This document shows positions 18,158 to 27,341 of a DNA stretch of 64,000 nt, in pieces. The stretch comes from Cellulophaga baltica (lineage in GTDB: Bacteria > Bacteroidota > Bacteroidia > Flavobacteriales > Flavobacteriaceae), in the NCBI RefSeq assembly GCF_018861125.1, contig NZ_JAHKQN010000026.1, positions 52,912 to 116,911 on the forward strand, given 5' to 3'. A model generated the notes under the pieces. That model saw only the letters and a program-made list of their open reading frames with translations, did not search any database and was not told where the DNA came from. The number at the start of each line of letters is the position of its first letter. The first letter of the stretch is position 1. The position numbers and the translations under genes were made by a program.

Positions 18158-19486
18158 ATGAAGAAGAGAGTCGCATTTTATACGTTAGGTTGTAAGCTTA
18201 ATTTTTCAGAAACTTCTACTATAGCAAGAAGTTTTCAAGAAGAAGGTTTTGATCGTGTAGATTTTACGGAACAAGCAGATATGTATGTAATAAATACCTG
18301 TTCAGTAACTGAAAATGCAGATAAGAGATTTAAAAATATTGTAAAACAAGCGCAAAAAGTTAACCCGGATGCCTTTGTTGCGGCAATAGGTTGTTATGCG
18401 CAATTAAAGCCAGAAGAATTAGCATCTGTACATGGGGTTGATTTGGTTTTAGGGGCAACAGAGAAATTTAAGATTACAGATTATATAAACGATTTATCTA
18501 AGAATGATTTCGGTGAAGTACATTCTTGTGAAATTGTTGATGCTGATTTTTATGTGGGTAGTTATGCTATTGGTGATAGAACTCGTGCTTTTTTAAAAGT
18601 ACAAGATGGTTGTGATTACAAGTGCACATACTGTACAATTCCCTTAGCACGAGGTATTTCTCGTAGTGATACGTTGCAAAATGTATTAAAAAATGCAGCT
18701 GAAATTGCGTCTCAAGATATTAAAGAGATTGTACTTACGGGTGTAAATATTGGTGATTACGGTAAAGGTGAGTTTGGGAATAAAAAACACGAACATACTT
18801 TTTTTGATTTGGTAGAAGCACTAGATACTATTGAGGGTATTCACAGACTTCGTATTTCATCTATAGAGCCAAATTTACTAAAGAATAAGACTATTGATTT
18901 TGTGGCAAATAGCAATTCATTTGTGCCTCATTTTCATATTCCATTACAGAGTGGGAGTGATGAGATTTTAAAACTAATGCGACGTCGCTATTTAAGCGGT
19001 TTGTATGTAGATAGGGTGGCTAAAATAAAGCAAGTAATGCCTCATGCTTGTATTGGTGTTGATGTAATTGTTGGTTTTCCTGGTGAGACAGATGAGCTAT
19101 TTTTAAAAACATATCATTTTTTAAATGAATTAGATATATCTTATTTGCATGTATTTACATATTCTGAACGTGATAATACTGTTGCGGCAAGTATGAAAAA
19201 TGCGGTACCTCAAAATGTGCGTAGTAAGCGTAGTAAAATGCTAAGAGGCTTATCAGTTAAAAAGCGAAGAGCTTTCTATGAAAGTCAACTAGGAAGTAAA
19301 AGAACCGTACTTTTTGAAAGTGAAAATAAAGAAGGATATATTCAAGGATTTACAGAGAATTATGTAAAAGTAAAAGCGCCATGGAATCCGGAACTAGTAA
19401 ATCAATTAAAAAAGGTAGAACTTACTGAAATTGATGAAGATGGTTTGGTTCGTTTAAATTTTATCTCAGAAAAAATAGAAGCATAA
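18158..19486 (+). CDS. mtaB: tRNA t6A37 methylthiotransferase MtaB
   Basis: 442-residue radical-SAM enzyme adding a methylthio group to t6A at position 37 of ANN-decoding tRNAs. The UPF0004 N-domain starts VAFYTLGCKLNFSETS and includes cluster-binding cysteines in INTCSVTENAD and AIGCYAQLKPEE. The radical-SAM cluster motif is GCDYKCTYCTIP. A TRAM-like RNA-binding tail ends the protein. KLN after GC and the TLGCKLN signature favour MtaB over MiaB or RimO. I start at 18158; an upstream in-frame ATG at 18119 lies inside the preceding gene. A GGAGG lies 10 bp before the start but also encodes Trp-Arg of the preceding protein, so it may be chance. Confidence 0.92.
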   Translation: MKKRVAFYTLGCKLNFSETSTIARSFQEEGFDRVDFTEQADMYVINTCSVTENADKRFKNIVKQAQKVNPDAFVAAIGCYAQLKPEELASVHGVDLVLGATEKFKITDYINDLSKNDFGEVHSCEIVDADFYVGSYAIGDRTRAFLKVQDGCDYKCTYCTIPLARGISRSDTLQNVLKNAAEIASQDIKEIVLTGVNIGDYGKGEFGNKKHEHTFFDLVEALDTIEGIHRLRISSIEPNLLKNKTIDFVANSNSFVPHFHIPLQSGSDEILKLMRRRYLSGLYVDRVAKIKQVMPHACIGVDVIVGFPGETDELFLKTYHFLNELDISYLHVFTYSERDNTVAASMKNAVPQNVRSKRSKMLRGLSVKKRRAFYESQLGSKRTVLFESENKEGYIQGFTENYVKVKAPWNPELVNQLKKVELTEIDEDGLVRLNFISEKIEA

Positions 19487-19512
19487 AAAAACCTCTCAAT
19501 TGAGAGGTTTTT
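19485..19512. terminator. Bidirectional terminator
   Basis: A perfect palindrome AACCTCTCAATTGAGAGGTT (19490-19509) is flanked by A- and T-runs. It serves mtaB and the convergent GNAT-like gene. Confidence 0.9.
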
Positions 19513-19519
19513 AATTTTG

Positions 19520-19816
19520 TTAGATGCGAATTCCTACAGGAAGCATTTCTTTATACTTTCTGCTGTTTTTTCGTAAAAACCCTGCTACTTGAGGACTTGT
19601 AGGTACTACTCTAAGATTTCTTTCTTGAATAATTGAGAGTGTAGCTTCAATAAATTCTTCTTTAAAGCCTTCTCTTGTAATTGTTTCAGGAATGATTAAT
19701 TTAGTTAAGAAAATTTTTCTTTCTTGTAAGGAATACTCCATTTTAGCTAAATTGCCATCGACAGTAGTTTCAAATTGACGCTGAAAAGCATTGTCCTTAA
19801 TTTCTACTTCATTCAT
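19520..19816 (-). CDS. Small GNAT-fold N-acetyltransferase (YjdJ-like)
   Basis: 98-residue protein with the short GNAT layout of the Acetyltransf_CG family (YjdJ/GTLF3-like): ATVDGNLAKMEY-like strands, a helix GFKEEFIEATLSIIQERN, and the end strand VVPTSPQVAGFLRKN. In this family PxC/PxxxxF near the end marks the cofactor region; here the usual Cys is replaced in TSPQVAGF. Start chosen at the ATG at 19816; 13 further codons to 19855 have no family resemblance. It stands alone facing mtaB. Substrate unknown. Confidence 0.72.
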   Translation of the reverse strand: MNEVEIKDNAFQRQFETTVDGNLAKMEYSLQERKIFLTKLIIPETITREGFKEEFIEATLSIIQERNLRVVPTSPQVAGFLRKNSRKYKEMLPVGIRI

Positions 19817-19991
19817 ATTTGTTGTGATTTTATTTTCAATAGTGTGTGCAACCAATCTATAATGTTCTCAAGATTATAGTGGTTTTTTAAGTAATCATTT
19901 TAATGTGATTGTATTATAAAGTAAATTTGAAAGATTATAAAATTAGTCAATTTATGGCTAATAACCTAAAAATCTGATAGTTTGATTGTTT

Positions 19992-20669
19992 ATGGAGCAT
20001 TCTAAAATCCCTGTTTATTTAATGCCGGGTATGGCAACATCATCAAATATATTTGATAACCTTGTTTTGTTACCTGAAATTTTTGATGTCAATTTTCTGG
20101 AATGGTCAATTCCTGAAAAAAATATTAGTTTAGAAGAGTATGCTAAGTTAATGTGTAAGCATATTAGGCATGAAAATCCAGTTCTTATTGGTGTTTCCCT
20201 TGGTGGTTTGTTAGTTCAAGAAATGTCTCGAATTATAAAAACCAGAAAAGTAATTATAATTTCAAGTGTCAAATCAGAAAAAGAATTACCAGCAAAAATG
20301 CATTTTGCAAGGGTTACTAAGGTGCATAAATTGTTGCCTACAGGAATGGTTAATAATATTGAATTACTTGCTAAATATGCTTTTGGAGAAGCAGTCACAA
20401 AACGGTTAGATTTATATGAAAAATACTTATCAGTAAGAGATAAAGGTTATATAGATTGGTCTGTAGATAGGGTTGTAAATTGGAAGCAACGCGGAACAAT
20501 TTCTAATTTGGTACATATTCATGGCGATAAAGACCCAGTTTTTCCTATTCGTAATATAAGTAATTGTATTACGGTAAAAAACGGAACTCATACAATGATT
20601 ATACATAGATTCCGTTGGTTTAATGAACATCTTCCTAAAATTATTTTAGAAAACGATAGTTCTATTTAA
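19992..20669 (+). CDS. Alpha/beta-hydrolase
   Basis: 225-residue alpha/beta-hydrolase. The nucleophile elbow is GVSLGGLLVQEM (Ser near residue 66). The acid is likely in HGDKDPVFP and the His in NGTHTMI near the end, giving a complete triad. No signal peptide is present, so it is cytoplasmic. It starts at the ATG at 19992; a TTG two codons upstream is less likely. It is followed by a lytic transglycosylase gene 33 bp later on the same strand, but no functional link is obvious. Substrate unknown. Confidence 0.82.
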   Translation: MEHSKIPVYLMPGMATSSNIFDNLVLLPEIFDVNFLEWSIPEKNISLEEYAKLMCKHIRHENPVLIGVSLGGLLVQEMSRIIKTRKVIIISSVKSEKELPAKMHFARVTKVHKLLPTGMVNNIELLAKYAFGEAVTKRLDLYEKYLSVRDKGYIDWSVDRVVNWKQRGTISNLVHIHGDKDPVFPIRNISNCITVKNGTHTMIIHRFRWFNEHLPKIILENDSSI

Positions 20670-20702
20670 TACCTTTGAGTATAAATGAAAAAATAAAAAT
20701 CT

Positions 20703-21650
20703 ATGAAGTTTATAAAGAATGTTTTAATGTTTTTAGGGGTGCTTTTTGTAATGAGTACACTAATTTTTGCTGTGCAAAGTTCAAATGCTGTTCCTGCTGA
20801 TGTAGCAAAGGAAGTGGCTAAAGCAAAAGAAGCTTCTGGATATAAGATATCGTCAGTTGAAATTCCTGATGATTTAAACTTTGCAGGTGAAAAAGTTCCA
20901 TTTGAAGATCCTGAGGTGATGGAGCGTGTGGATCGTGAATTTTTAGTAAATACCTACTGGCAATCTAATGCATTGCTTTTAATGAAAAGAGCCAATAAAT
21001 ATTTTCCAATCATAGAACCTATTTTAGCTAAAAACGGAATTCCTGATGATTTTAAATATTTAGCTGTTGCAGAGAGTGGTTTGCAGAATTTAGTTTCGCC
21101 AGCAGGTGCAACTGGCTTTTGGCAAATTATGAAAACTACAGGTAGAGAATATGGTCTTGAAGTAAATAGTAATGTTGACGAGCGTTACCATGTTGAAAAA
21201 TCTACAGAGGTTGCTTGTAAGTATTTATTGAGTTCAAAAGAAAGATTTGGTTCTTGGACACTTGCAGCTGCTTCATACAATGCAGGACCTTACGGAATTC
21301 AGAAGTATTTAAAAGCGCAAGATGTAAATGAATATTATGATTTGCTTTTAGGGCAAGAAACTGGTCGTTATGTATTCAGAATTTTGGCTATCAAAGAGAT
21401 TTTATCGCACCCAGAGAAATATGGTTTTGAAATTTCTAAAGAAAATTTATATAAACAAGTACCAACATTTAATGTAGAGGTTGATGTTCCTGTTACTGAT
21501 TTCGCTGTTTTTGCAAAAGAATATGAAATTAATTACAAGATATTAAAACGTCATAATCCATGGTTAAGAGAGCCGCATTTAAATAATAATTCTCGTAAAA
21601 AGTATATTATTGAAATTCCGAATAAAGGATATTATATGGCTTCTAAATAA
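20703..21650 (+). CDS. Membrane-bound lytic transglycosylase (SLT, MltD-like)
   Basis: 315-residue periplasmic murein lytic transglycosylase, cleaving glycan strands to 1,6-anhydro-MurNAc. After a signal or anchor (residues about 5-25) the SLT domain shows the catalytic Glu in YLAVAESGLQNLVSPAG and the family motifs GATGFWQIM and AAASYNAGP. The C-terminal ~60 residues (TFNVEVDVPVTDFAVFAK, NYKILKRHNPWLRE) look like a single diverged LysM-type region, shorter than in E. coli MltD. It ends in a terminator shared with the convergent gene. Confidence 0.9.
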   Translation: MKFIKNVLMFLGVLFVMSTLIFAVQSSNAVPADVAKEVAKAKEASGYKISSVEIPDDLNFAGEKVPFEDPEVMERVDREFLVNTYWQSNALLLMKRANKYFPIIEPILAKNGIPDDFKYLAVAESGLQNLVSPAGATGFWQIMKTTGREYGLEVNSNVDERYHVEKSTEVACKYLLSSKERFGSWTLAAASYNAGPYGIQKYLKAQDVNEYYDLLLGQETGRYVFRILAIKEILSHPEKYGFEISKENLYKQVPTFNVEVDVPVTDFAVFAKEYEINYKILKRHNPWLREPHLNNNSRKKYIIEIPNKGYYMASK

Positions 21651-21665
21651 AGAAGTTAATTTGTA

Positions 21666-21700
21666 TAAAAAAAGCTTTAGCAATTGCTAAAGCTTTTTTT
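21666..21700. terminator. Bidirectional terminator
   Basis: AAAGCTTTAGC AATT GCTAAAGCTTT (21671-21696) is an 11-bp perfect stem with A- and T-runs either side. It lies between the convergent transglycosylase gene and the TPR-like gene. Confidence 0.92.
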
Positions 21701-21720
21701 ATGTTTGAATACTTGTGAAC

Positions 21721-22236
21721 TTATATTTTTTTCAATTGTTGTTTCATCATTTTAATCTGATCAGCAAGCATGTTTTGCTTATCTAATTTTTTAGCTTCGT
21801 TAAGCAACATCGTAGCTTCTCTTTTTCTTCGCTTTTGCATAGATATTCCAGCTAAACTAAGCTTTGCCATAGCAATATCATAATCCATTGTTAAACCTAG
21901 TTTTAATGCCTTTTTAAAGTATTTTTCGGCAGTAGTAAGGTTTGTTTGAGAAAAAATAATTCCGTGTAAATAATTATAATACCCTTGTTGCTTTACCGTT
22001 AATGCTGCTTCAGGGTTTTTAATTTTAGTTAACCATTTTTCTGTTCCAGCTAAATCTTGCTTACGCATTCTTAAAAATGCTAATAAAATAATTTCGTTTC
22101 TAAAGTATAAGAAGATGAATATTGATGAAAATAGTATTAAAAATATACCATTTCCAATGTTTCCTTCAATAAATTGGTAAATAGCATAAGCAATAATTAA
22201 TCCTGCAATGATTAATTTAAAAATTTTATTAAACAT
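21721..22236 (-). CDS. Membrane-anchored TPR-like protein of unknown function
   Basis: 171-residue protein with two membrane helices near the N-terminus (about 5-20 and 26-50, IGNGIFLILFSSIFIFLYF) and a helical C-terminal part whose segments (YYNYLHGIIFSQTNLTTAEKYF-like, MAKLSLAGISMQKRRKREA) resemble two tetratricopeptide repeats. I start at the ATG at 22236; the open frame to 22317 reads into the rpmH upstream region. It is divergent from rpmH and convergent with the transglycosylase gene. A scaffold role is possible; no partner is visible. Confidence 0.68.
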   Translation of the reverse strand: MFNKIFKLIIAGLIIAYAIYQFIEGNIGNGIFLILFSSIFIFLYFRNEIILLAFLRMRKQDLAGTEKWLTKIKNPEAALTVKQQGYYNYLHGIIFSQTNLTTAEKYFKKALKLGLTMDYDIAMAKLSLAGISMQKRRKREATMLLNEAKKLDKQNMLADQIKMMKQQLKKI

Positions 22237-22340
22237 GTTTTTTGTTAATTTGTATAAGGTTATTATAACTAAAATTAGTTGTTCGTAATTTTGATTTCGC
22301 AAAAGTAATAAAAACAAACTAAAATATTTTTTAAATTAGA

Positions 22341-22371
22341 TTTGTCATTGCAAAAACTCTTTGTATATTTG
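22341..22371 (+). promoter_or_regulatory. Consensus promoter of rpmH
   Basis: TTTG (22341-22344), 19 bp, then TATATTTG (22364-22371): exact match to the Bacteroidota vegetative consensus TTTG-N19-TAnnTTTG. The leader to rpmH is about 65 nt. Confidence 0.82.
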
Positions 22372-22443
22372 CGCCCAGTTTTGCCTGAGCTATGGGCAAA
22401 AAAAAGTTAGAACAGGTTTAAAGCATATTAAAGATATTATAAG

Positions 22444-22605
22444 ATGAGCAAAAGAACATTTCAACCATCAAAAAGAAAGAGAAAGAACAAACATGGTTTT
22501 AGAGAACGCATGGCGTCTGTAAATGGAAGGAAAGTTCTTGCTCGTAGAAGAGCTAAAGGCAGAAAAAAGTTAACTGTATCTTCTGAAACAAGACATAAGA
22601 AATAA
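22444..22605 (+). CDS. rpmH: 50S ribosomal protein L34
   Basis: 53-residue, highly basic large-subunit protein: [19 protein letters not shown], then [20 protein letters not shown] and [13 protein letters not shown]. The TFQPSxRKRxxxHGFRxRM signature is diagnostic. It has its own strong promoter and terminator. The usual rpmH-rnpA-dnaA neighbourhood is absent here, which is normal in Bacteroidota. Confidence 0.97.
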   Translation: MSKRTFQPSKRKRKNKHGFRERMASVNGRKVLARRRAKGRKKLTVSSETRHKK

Positions 22606-22630
22606 TGATTGAAGTTATTTTCAATAGATT

Positions 22631-22665
22631 AGGTGTTACTTTTTTTTAAGTAACACCTTTTTTTT
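22631..22665 (+). terminator. Intrinsic terminator of rpmH
   Basis: AGGTGTTACTT and AAGTAACACCT (22631-22658) form an 11-bp stem followed by a long T-run. Confidence 0.93.
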
Positions 22666-22717
22666 TGTCATTTTTTAAAATAAACAATAATTTCCCACTA
22701 TATATAATACGATTACA

Positions 22718-25570
22718 ATGCCAAAGAATGAAAATTTAAAATGTGTTTTATTAATAGGTTCAGGACCTATAGTTATTGGTCAAGCTTGTGAATTTGATTA
22801 TGCAGGTTCACAATCATTACGTTCTTTACGTGAAGATGGAATAGAAACTATTTTAATTAATAGTAACCCTGCAACCATTATGACGGATCCTAGCATGGCC
22901 GATCATGTTTATTTAAAACCATTAACAACAAAATCGATAATAGAGATATTAAAAAAACATCCAAATATTGATGCTGTTTTACCAACGATGGGTGGGCAAA
23001 CTGCATTAAACCTTTGTATTGAAGCTGACGAAAAAGGTATTTGGAAAGATTTTAATGTTGAGCTTATAGGTGTTGATATTGACGCTATTAATATAACGGA
23101 AGATCGTGAGCAGTTTCGTGAGTTAATGCTAAAAATTGGAGTTGGCATGGCTCCACAAGCAACAGCTACATCTTTCTTAAAAGGAAAAGAAATAGCACAA
23201 GAATTTGGTTTTCCGTTAGTAATCAGAGCCTCTTATACTTTAGGAGGAGCAGGAGCTTCAATTGTATACAAACCAGAAGATTTTGACGAATTATTAAGTC
23301 GAGGATTAGAGATTTCTCCTATTCATGAGGTGATGATTGATAAGGCTCTAATGGGTTGGAAAGAATACGAATTAGAGTTATTGCGTGATAAAAATGACAA
23401 TGTTGTTATTATTTGTGCGATAGAAAATATGGATCCAATGGGTATTCATACTGGAGACTCTATTACTGTTGCACCAGCTATGACATTGTCTGATAGAACT
23501 TATCAGAAAATGCGTGACATGGCAATTCACATGATGCGTAGTATTGGTGATTTCGCAGGCGGATGTAATGTTCAGTTTGCTGTTAGTCCTGATGAAAACG
23601 AAGAGATTATTGCTATTGAAATTAACCCAAGAGTATCTCGTTCTTCTGCATTAGCCTCAAAAGCAACAGGTTACCCTATTGCAAAAATAGCCACAAAATT
23701 AGCAATAGGTTATAATTTAGATGAACTTGATAATCAAATTACAAAATCTACATCGGCTTTATTTGAGCCAACATTAGATTATGTAATTGTAAAAATACCA
23801 CGTTGGAATTTTGATAAGTTTGAAGGGTCAGACCGCACATTAGGGTTACAAATGAAATCTGTTGGAGAGGTAATGGGTATTGGCCGTTCTTTTCAAGAAG
23901 CATTGCACAAAGCAACACAATCATTAGAAATTAAAAGAAATGGTTTAGGTGCTGATGGTAAAGGTTTAAAAGATTATGATAAAATTATTAGTAAGCTGAC
24001 TATTCCAAGTTGGGATCGTGTGTTTGTTATTTATGATGCAATACAATTAGGTATTCCTTTAAGTACGATACATGAGATTACTAAAATTGACATGTGGTTC
24101 TTAAAACAATACGAAGAATTAAATAGACTAGAAAAAGAAATTGAAACATATACTATAGAATCTTTACCAAAAGATTTACTGTTAGAAGCGAAGCAAAAAG
24201 GATTTGCAGATCGTCAGATAGCACATATGTTAGATTGTTATGAGAGTGAAGTTCATAAAAAGAGAACGGCACTTAAAATTAATAGAGTATACAAGTTAGT
24301 TGATACTTGTGCTGCAGAATTTAAGGCGATGACACCTTACTACTATTCTACTTTTGAAGCAGAAATTGAAACAGCATCAGGAGAACGTTTTGTAGCAAAT
24401 GATAGTATTGTTACTGATAAAAAGAAAATTGTTGTTTTAGGTTCAGGGCCTAACCGTATTGGTCAAGGCATTGAGTTTGATTACTGTTGTGTTCATGGTG
24501 TTTTAGCTGCGGCAGAATGTGGTTACGAAACTATCATGATTAACTGTAACCCTGAAACGGTTTCTACAGATTTTGATACTGCTGACAAATTGTATTTTGA
24601 ACCAGTTTTCTGGGAACATATTTATGATATCATTCTTCATGAGAAACCAGAAGGTGTTATCGTTCAATTAGGAGGACAAACAGCACTGAAATTGGCTGAG
24701 AAATTAGAGAAAAACGGAATTAAAATTATCGGAACTAGCTTTGCTGCATTAGATTTAGCTGAGGATAGAGGTAACTTTTCTGAAATGTTAGAAAAGAATG
24801 ATATTCCTTTCCCTAAGTTTGGTATTGCTGAAACAGCAGATGAAGCTTTAGCACTTTCTGATCAGTTAGATTTTCCATTATTAATTAGACCATCTTATGT
24901 ATTAGGAGGTCAAGGAATGAAAATTGTAATTAATAAGCAAGAGTTAGAATCTCACGTTGTTGATCTTTTAAGACAAATACCAGGCAACAAATTACTTTTA
25001 GATCACTATTTAGATGGTGCGATAGAGGCGGAAGCTGATGCTATTTGTGATGGAGAAGATGTATACATTATAGGTATAATGGAGCATATAGAACCTTGTG
25101 GTATTCATTCAGGAGATTCAAATGCAACATTGCCACCTTTTAACTTAGGTGAATTTGTCTTACAACAAATAAAAGACCATACTAAAAAGATTGCTTTAGC
25201 TTTAAATACAGTTGGTTTAATAAATATTCAATTCGCTATTAAAGATGATATCGTTTATATTATTGAAGCAAACCCAAGAGCATCGCGTACAGTACCATTT
25301 ATTGCTAAAGCATATAAAGAGCCATATGTAAATTATGCAACTAAAGTAATGTTAGGTGAGAAAAAAGTGAAAGATTTTAATTTTAACCCTCAATTAGAAG
25401 GTTTTGCAATAAAACAACCAGTATTCTCTTTTGAAAAGTTCCATAATGTAAATAAAAACTTAGGTCCTGAAATGAAGAGTACAGGAGAAAGTATTTTATT
25501 TATTGATAGCTTAAAAGATGATGATTTTTACAACTTATATGCACGTAGAAAAATGTATTTAAGCAAGTAA
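22718..25570 (+). CDS. carB: Carbamoyl-phosphate synthase large subunit, lacking the MGS domain
   Basis: 950-residue synthetase making carbamoyl phosphate from bicarbonate, ammonia and two ATP for pyrimidines and arginine. Two homologous halves are clear: LIGSGPIVIGQACEFDYAG near residue 12 and VLGSGPNRIGQGIEFDYCC near 570, each followed by an ATP-grasp domain (GGQTALN / GGQTALK, EINPRVSRSSALASKATG / EANPRASRTVPFIAKAY). E. coli CarB is 1073 residues; this one stops soon after GPEMKSTGES, where the allosteric MGS-like domain would begin. The domain that binds UMP, IMP and ornithine is therefore missing. The next gene is unrelated, so it was not split off. carA is not adjacent. A strong terminator follows. 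Confidence 0.95.
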   Translation: MPKNENLKCVLLIGSGPIVIGQACEFDYAGSQSLRSLREDGIETILINSNPATIMTDPSMADHVYLKPLTTKSIIEILKKHPNIDAVLPTMGGQTALNLCIEADEKGIWKDFNVELIGVDIDAINITEDREQFRELMLKIGVGMAPQATATSFLKGKEIAQEFGFPLVIRASYTLGGAGASIVYKPEDFDELLSRGLEISPIHEVMIDKALMGWKEYELELLRDKNDNVVIICAIENMDPMGIHTGDSITVAPAMTLSDRTYQKMRDMAIHMMRSIGDFAGGCNVQFAVSPDENEEIIAIEINPRVSRSSALASKATGYPIAKIATKLAIGYNLDELDNQITKSTSALFEPTLDYVIVKIPRWNFDKFEGSDRTLGLQMKSVGEVMGIGRSFQEALHKATQSLEIKRNGLGADGKGLKDYDKIISKLTIPSWDRVFVIYDAIQLGIPLSTIHEITKIDMWFLKQYEELNRLEKEIETYTIESLPKDLLLEAKQKGFADRQIAHMLDCYESEVHKKRTALKINRVYKLVDTCAAEFKAMTPYYYSTFEAEIETASGERFVANDSIVTDKKKIVVLGSGPNRIGQGIEFDYCCVHGVLAAAECGYETIMINCNPETVSTDFDTADKLYFEPVFWEHIYDIILHEKPEGVIVQLGGQTALKLAEKLEKNGIKIIGTSFAALDLAEDRGNFSEMLEKNDIPFPKFGIAETADEALALSDQLDFPLLIRPSYVLGGQGMKIVINKQELESHVVDLLRQIPGNKLLLDHYLDGAIEAEADAICDGEDVYIIGIMEHIEPCGIHSGDSNATLPPFNLGEFVLQQIKDHTKKIALALNTVGLINIQFAIKDDIVYIIEANPRASRTVPFIAKAYKEPYVNYATKVMLGEKKVKDFNFNPQLEGFAIKQPVFSFEKFHNVNKNLGPEMKSTGESILFIDSLKDDDFYNLYARRKMYLSK

Positions 25571-25591
25571 AATTTAATATGTAGAATTATT

Positions 25592-25628
25592 AAGCACCCA
25601 TTTATTACGTATAAATGGGTGCTTTTTT
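25592..25628 (+). terminator. Intrinsic terminator of carB
   Basis: AAGCACCCATTTAT / ATAAATGGGTGCTT (25592-25623) is a 13-14-bp stem with a T-run. Confidence 0.93.
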
Positions 25629-25694
25629 TATAATAATTCTGAGTTTAGACTAATTGTATTATTTTTAAGAATTATAAATTTTAAAGAGAGATAA

Positions 25695-27263
25695 ATGATG
25701 AGTGGAAAATGGATGAAAGGGATGTTTATAGCTGTTTTTTCAGTTTTAACTTGTTATGCGCAACAACAAGAAAATAAACCTAATATTCTTTTTGTTTCTG
25801 TTGATGATCTTCGTCCAACATTGGGAGTATATGGAGATGAAAATGCGGTAACACCGAATATTGATCAACTTGCTTCAGAAGGAACAACTTTTATGCAAAC
25901 ATATGCACAAGTAGCTGTTTGCGCACCTTCAAGAGCAAGTTTAATGACTGGTGTGAGACCAGATAGTACACGAGTTTGGCATTTAGGAGACAAGTTTAGA
26001 GAAATAAATCCAAATGTAGTAACCATGCCTCAGTATTTTTCAAAGCATGGCTATCATACAGTAAATCTTGGAAAAATGTTTCATAATTACATGCCAGATT
26101 CTATATCATGGGATGAACCAGATTTAAGACCTTCTCGTTATTTAAAAAAAGAATGGTTAGGTAGAGATGGAGAGACATTTTATATAAGTAAAGAGGTAAA
26201 TAAATCACAAGCAATAAAAAGAGATTCATTATTAAAATTAAGACCCGTTAGGTATGCCGATGGTTGGAATACAGGTCCGGCTTGGGAAGCAGCAGATGTA
26301 CATGATACTATGTATTATGATGGAGCACAAACTAAAATGGCAAAACAAGTACTTACAAGGCTTTCAAAAAGTAAAGAGCCATTTTTTATGGGTTTAGGGT
26401 ATTTCAGGCCTCATTTACCATTTGCAGCACCTAAAAAATATTGGGATTTATACGATAGAGAGAAAATACCAGTAGCTGAAAACCCCAATATGCCAGAAGG
26501 AGCTCCTTTATATGCAATGAATTCTATGTATGAATTGAGGCATTATGATGGGTTTAGTCATATTAATCATCCTACGGCGCCTAATAAAATTAGTAAAGAC
26601 ACCATCAAAACTTTAAAACACGGGTATTATGCAAGTGTTAGTTATATTGATGCTTTATTAGGAGATTTAATTCAGCACATGAAAGATATTGGTATTTACG
26701 AAAATACAATCATTATAGTTTGGGGAGACCATGGCTGGAAATTAGGAGAACATAATAGTTGGGGCAAAATGACAAATTATAATATAGATTTAAAAGTACC
26801 TATGATTGTTCGTTACCCAAATCAAGAGAATAGAGGTGGTAAAACCTATGCTATTACAGAACTGGTTGATATGTTTCCTTCATTATGCGAAATAGCAGGA
26901 ATTAAAGTGCCGGATTACATGCAAGGTACTAGTTTTGTTCCTTTAATTAAAAACCCAGATTTAAAATGGAAAAATGCAGCATTCAGCCAATTTCATAGAA
27001 GGCCAAAGGTTTCTGCAGATGGCAAACGTTATATGGGATACTCTATAAATACAGATGAATATCACTATATTGAATGGTATGGTTGGGATCCTAAAACAGG
27101 TACTAGAGGCGAGTTCAAATCTTCAGAACTGTACGACTCAGTTAATGATGAATATGAAACTATTAATCTTGCTACTAAAAAGAAATACAAAACCATTGTA
27201 TATAAACTATCAAAAGAACTTTTAGCAGGTTGGAAAAAAGCACAACCAGAATTATCAAAATAA
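25695..27263 (+). CDS. Secreted sulfatase (iduronate-2-sulfatase-like, family S1)
   Basis: 522-residue periplasmic arylsulfatase-fold enzyme hydrolysing sulfate esters, probably on algal or animal polysaccharides. After a signal peptide (cut near CYAQQ) come the metal-binding PNILFVSVDDLRPTLG (D37, D38), the formylglycine motif C76-A-P-S-R and WGDHGWKLGEHNSWGK (metal and catalytic residues). The pattern LRPxLxxYG and GYFRPHLPF is typical of iduronate-2-sulfatase-like S1_7 enzymes. Activity requires a formylglycine-generating maturase, not in this window. It is a lone gene without SusCD or glycoside hydrolases, so not part of a local utilization locus. The ATG at 25698 is an equal start choice. 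Confidence 0.9.
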   Translation: MMSGKWMKGMFIAVFSVLTCYAQQQENKPNILFVSVDDLRPTLGVYGDENAVTPNIDQLASEGTTFMQTYAQVAVCAPSRASLMTGVRPDSTRVWHLGDKFREINPNVVTMPQYFSKHGYHTVNLGKMFHNYMPDSISWDEPDLRPSRYLKKEWLGRDGETFYISKEVNKSQAIKRDSLLKLRPVRYADGWNTGPAWEAADVHDTMYYDGAQTKMAKQVLTRLSKSKEPFFMGLGYFRPHLPFAAPKKYWDLYDREKIPVAENPNMPEGAPLYAMNSMYELRHYDGFSHINHPTAPNKISKDTIKTLKHGYYASVSYIDALLGDLIQHMKDIGIYENTIIIVWGDHGWKLGEHNSWGKMTNYNIDLKVPMIVRYPNQENRGGKTYAITELVDMFPSLCEIAGIKVPDYMQGTSFVPLIKNPDLKWKNAAFSQFHRRPKVSADGKRYMGYSINTDEYHYIEWYGWDPKTGTRGEFKSSELYDSVNDEYETINLATKKKYKTIVYKLSKELLAGWKKAQPELSK

Positions 27264-27284
27264 AGTTACCAATTTTCTAAAATT

Positions 27285-27320
27285 AAAAAAGTCTGTAGCA
27301 ATAAAGTTACAGACTTTTTT
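27285..27320. terminator. Bidirectional terminator
   Basis: AAAGTCTGTA / TACAGACTTT (27288-27317) with flanking A- and T-runs, between the convergent sulfatase and gnd genes. Confidence 0.88.
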
Positions 27321-27341
27321 TATAAAATTATTTGGAACATA

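Noticed and set aside
19943-19961. TTAG...GCTAA sequence upstream of the alpha/beta-hydrolase gene, resembling the SatD-like operator
   Set aside because: The spacing is 11 instead of 8 bases, it is a single copy, and the flanking bases do not match. Likely chance in AT-rich DNA.
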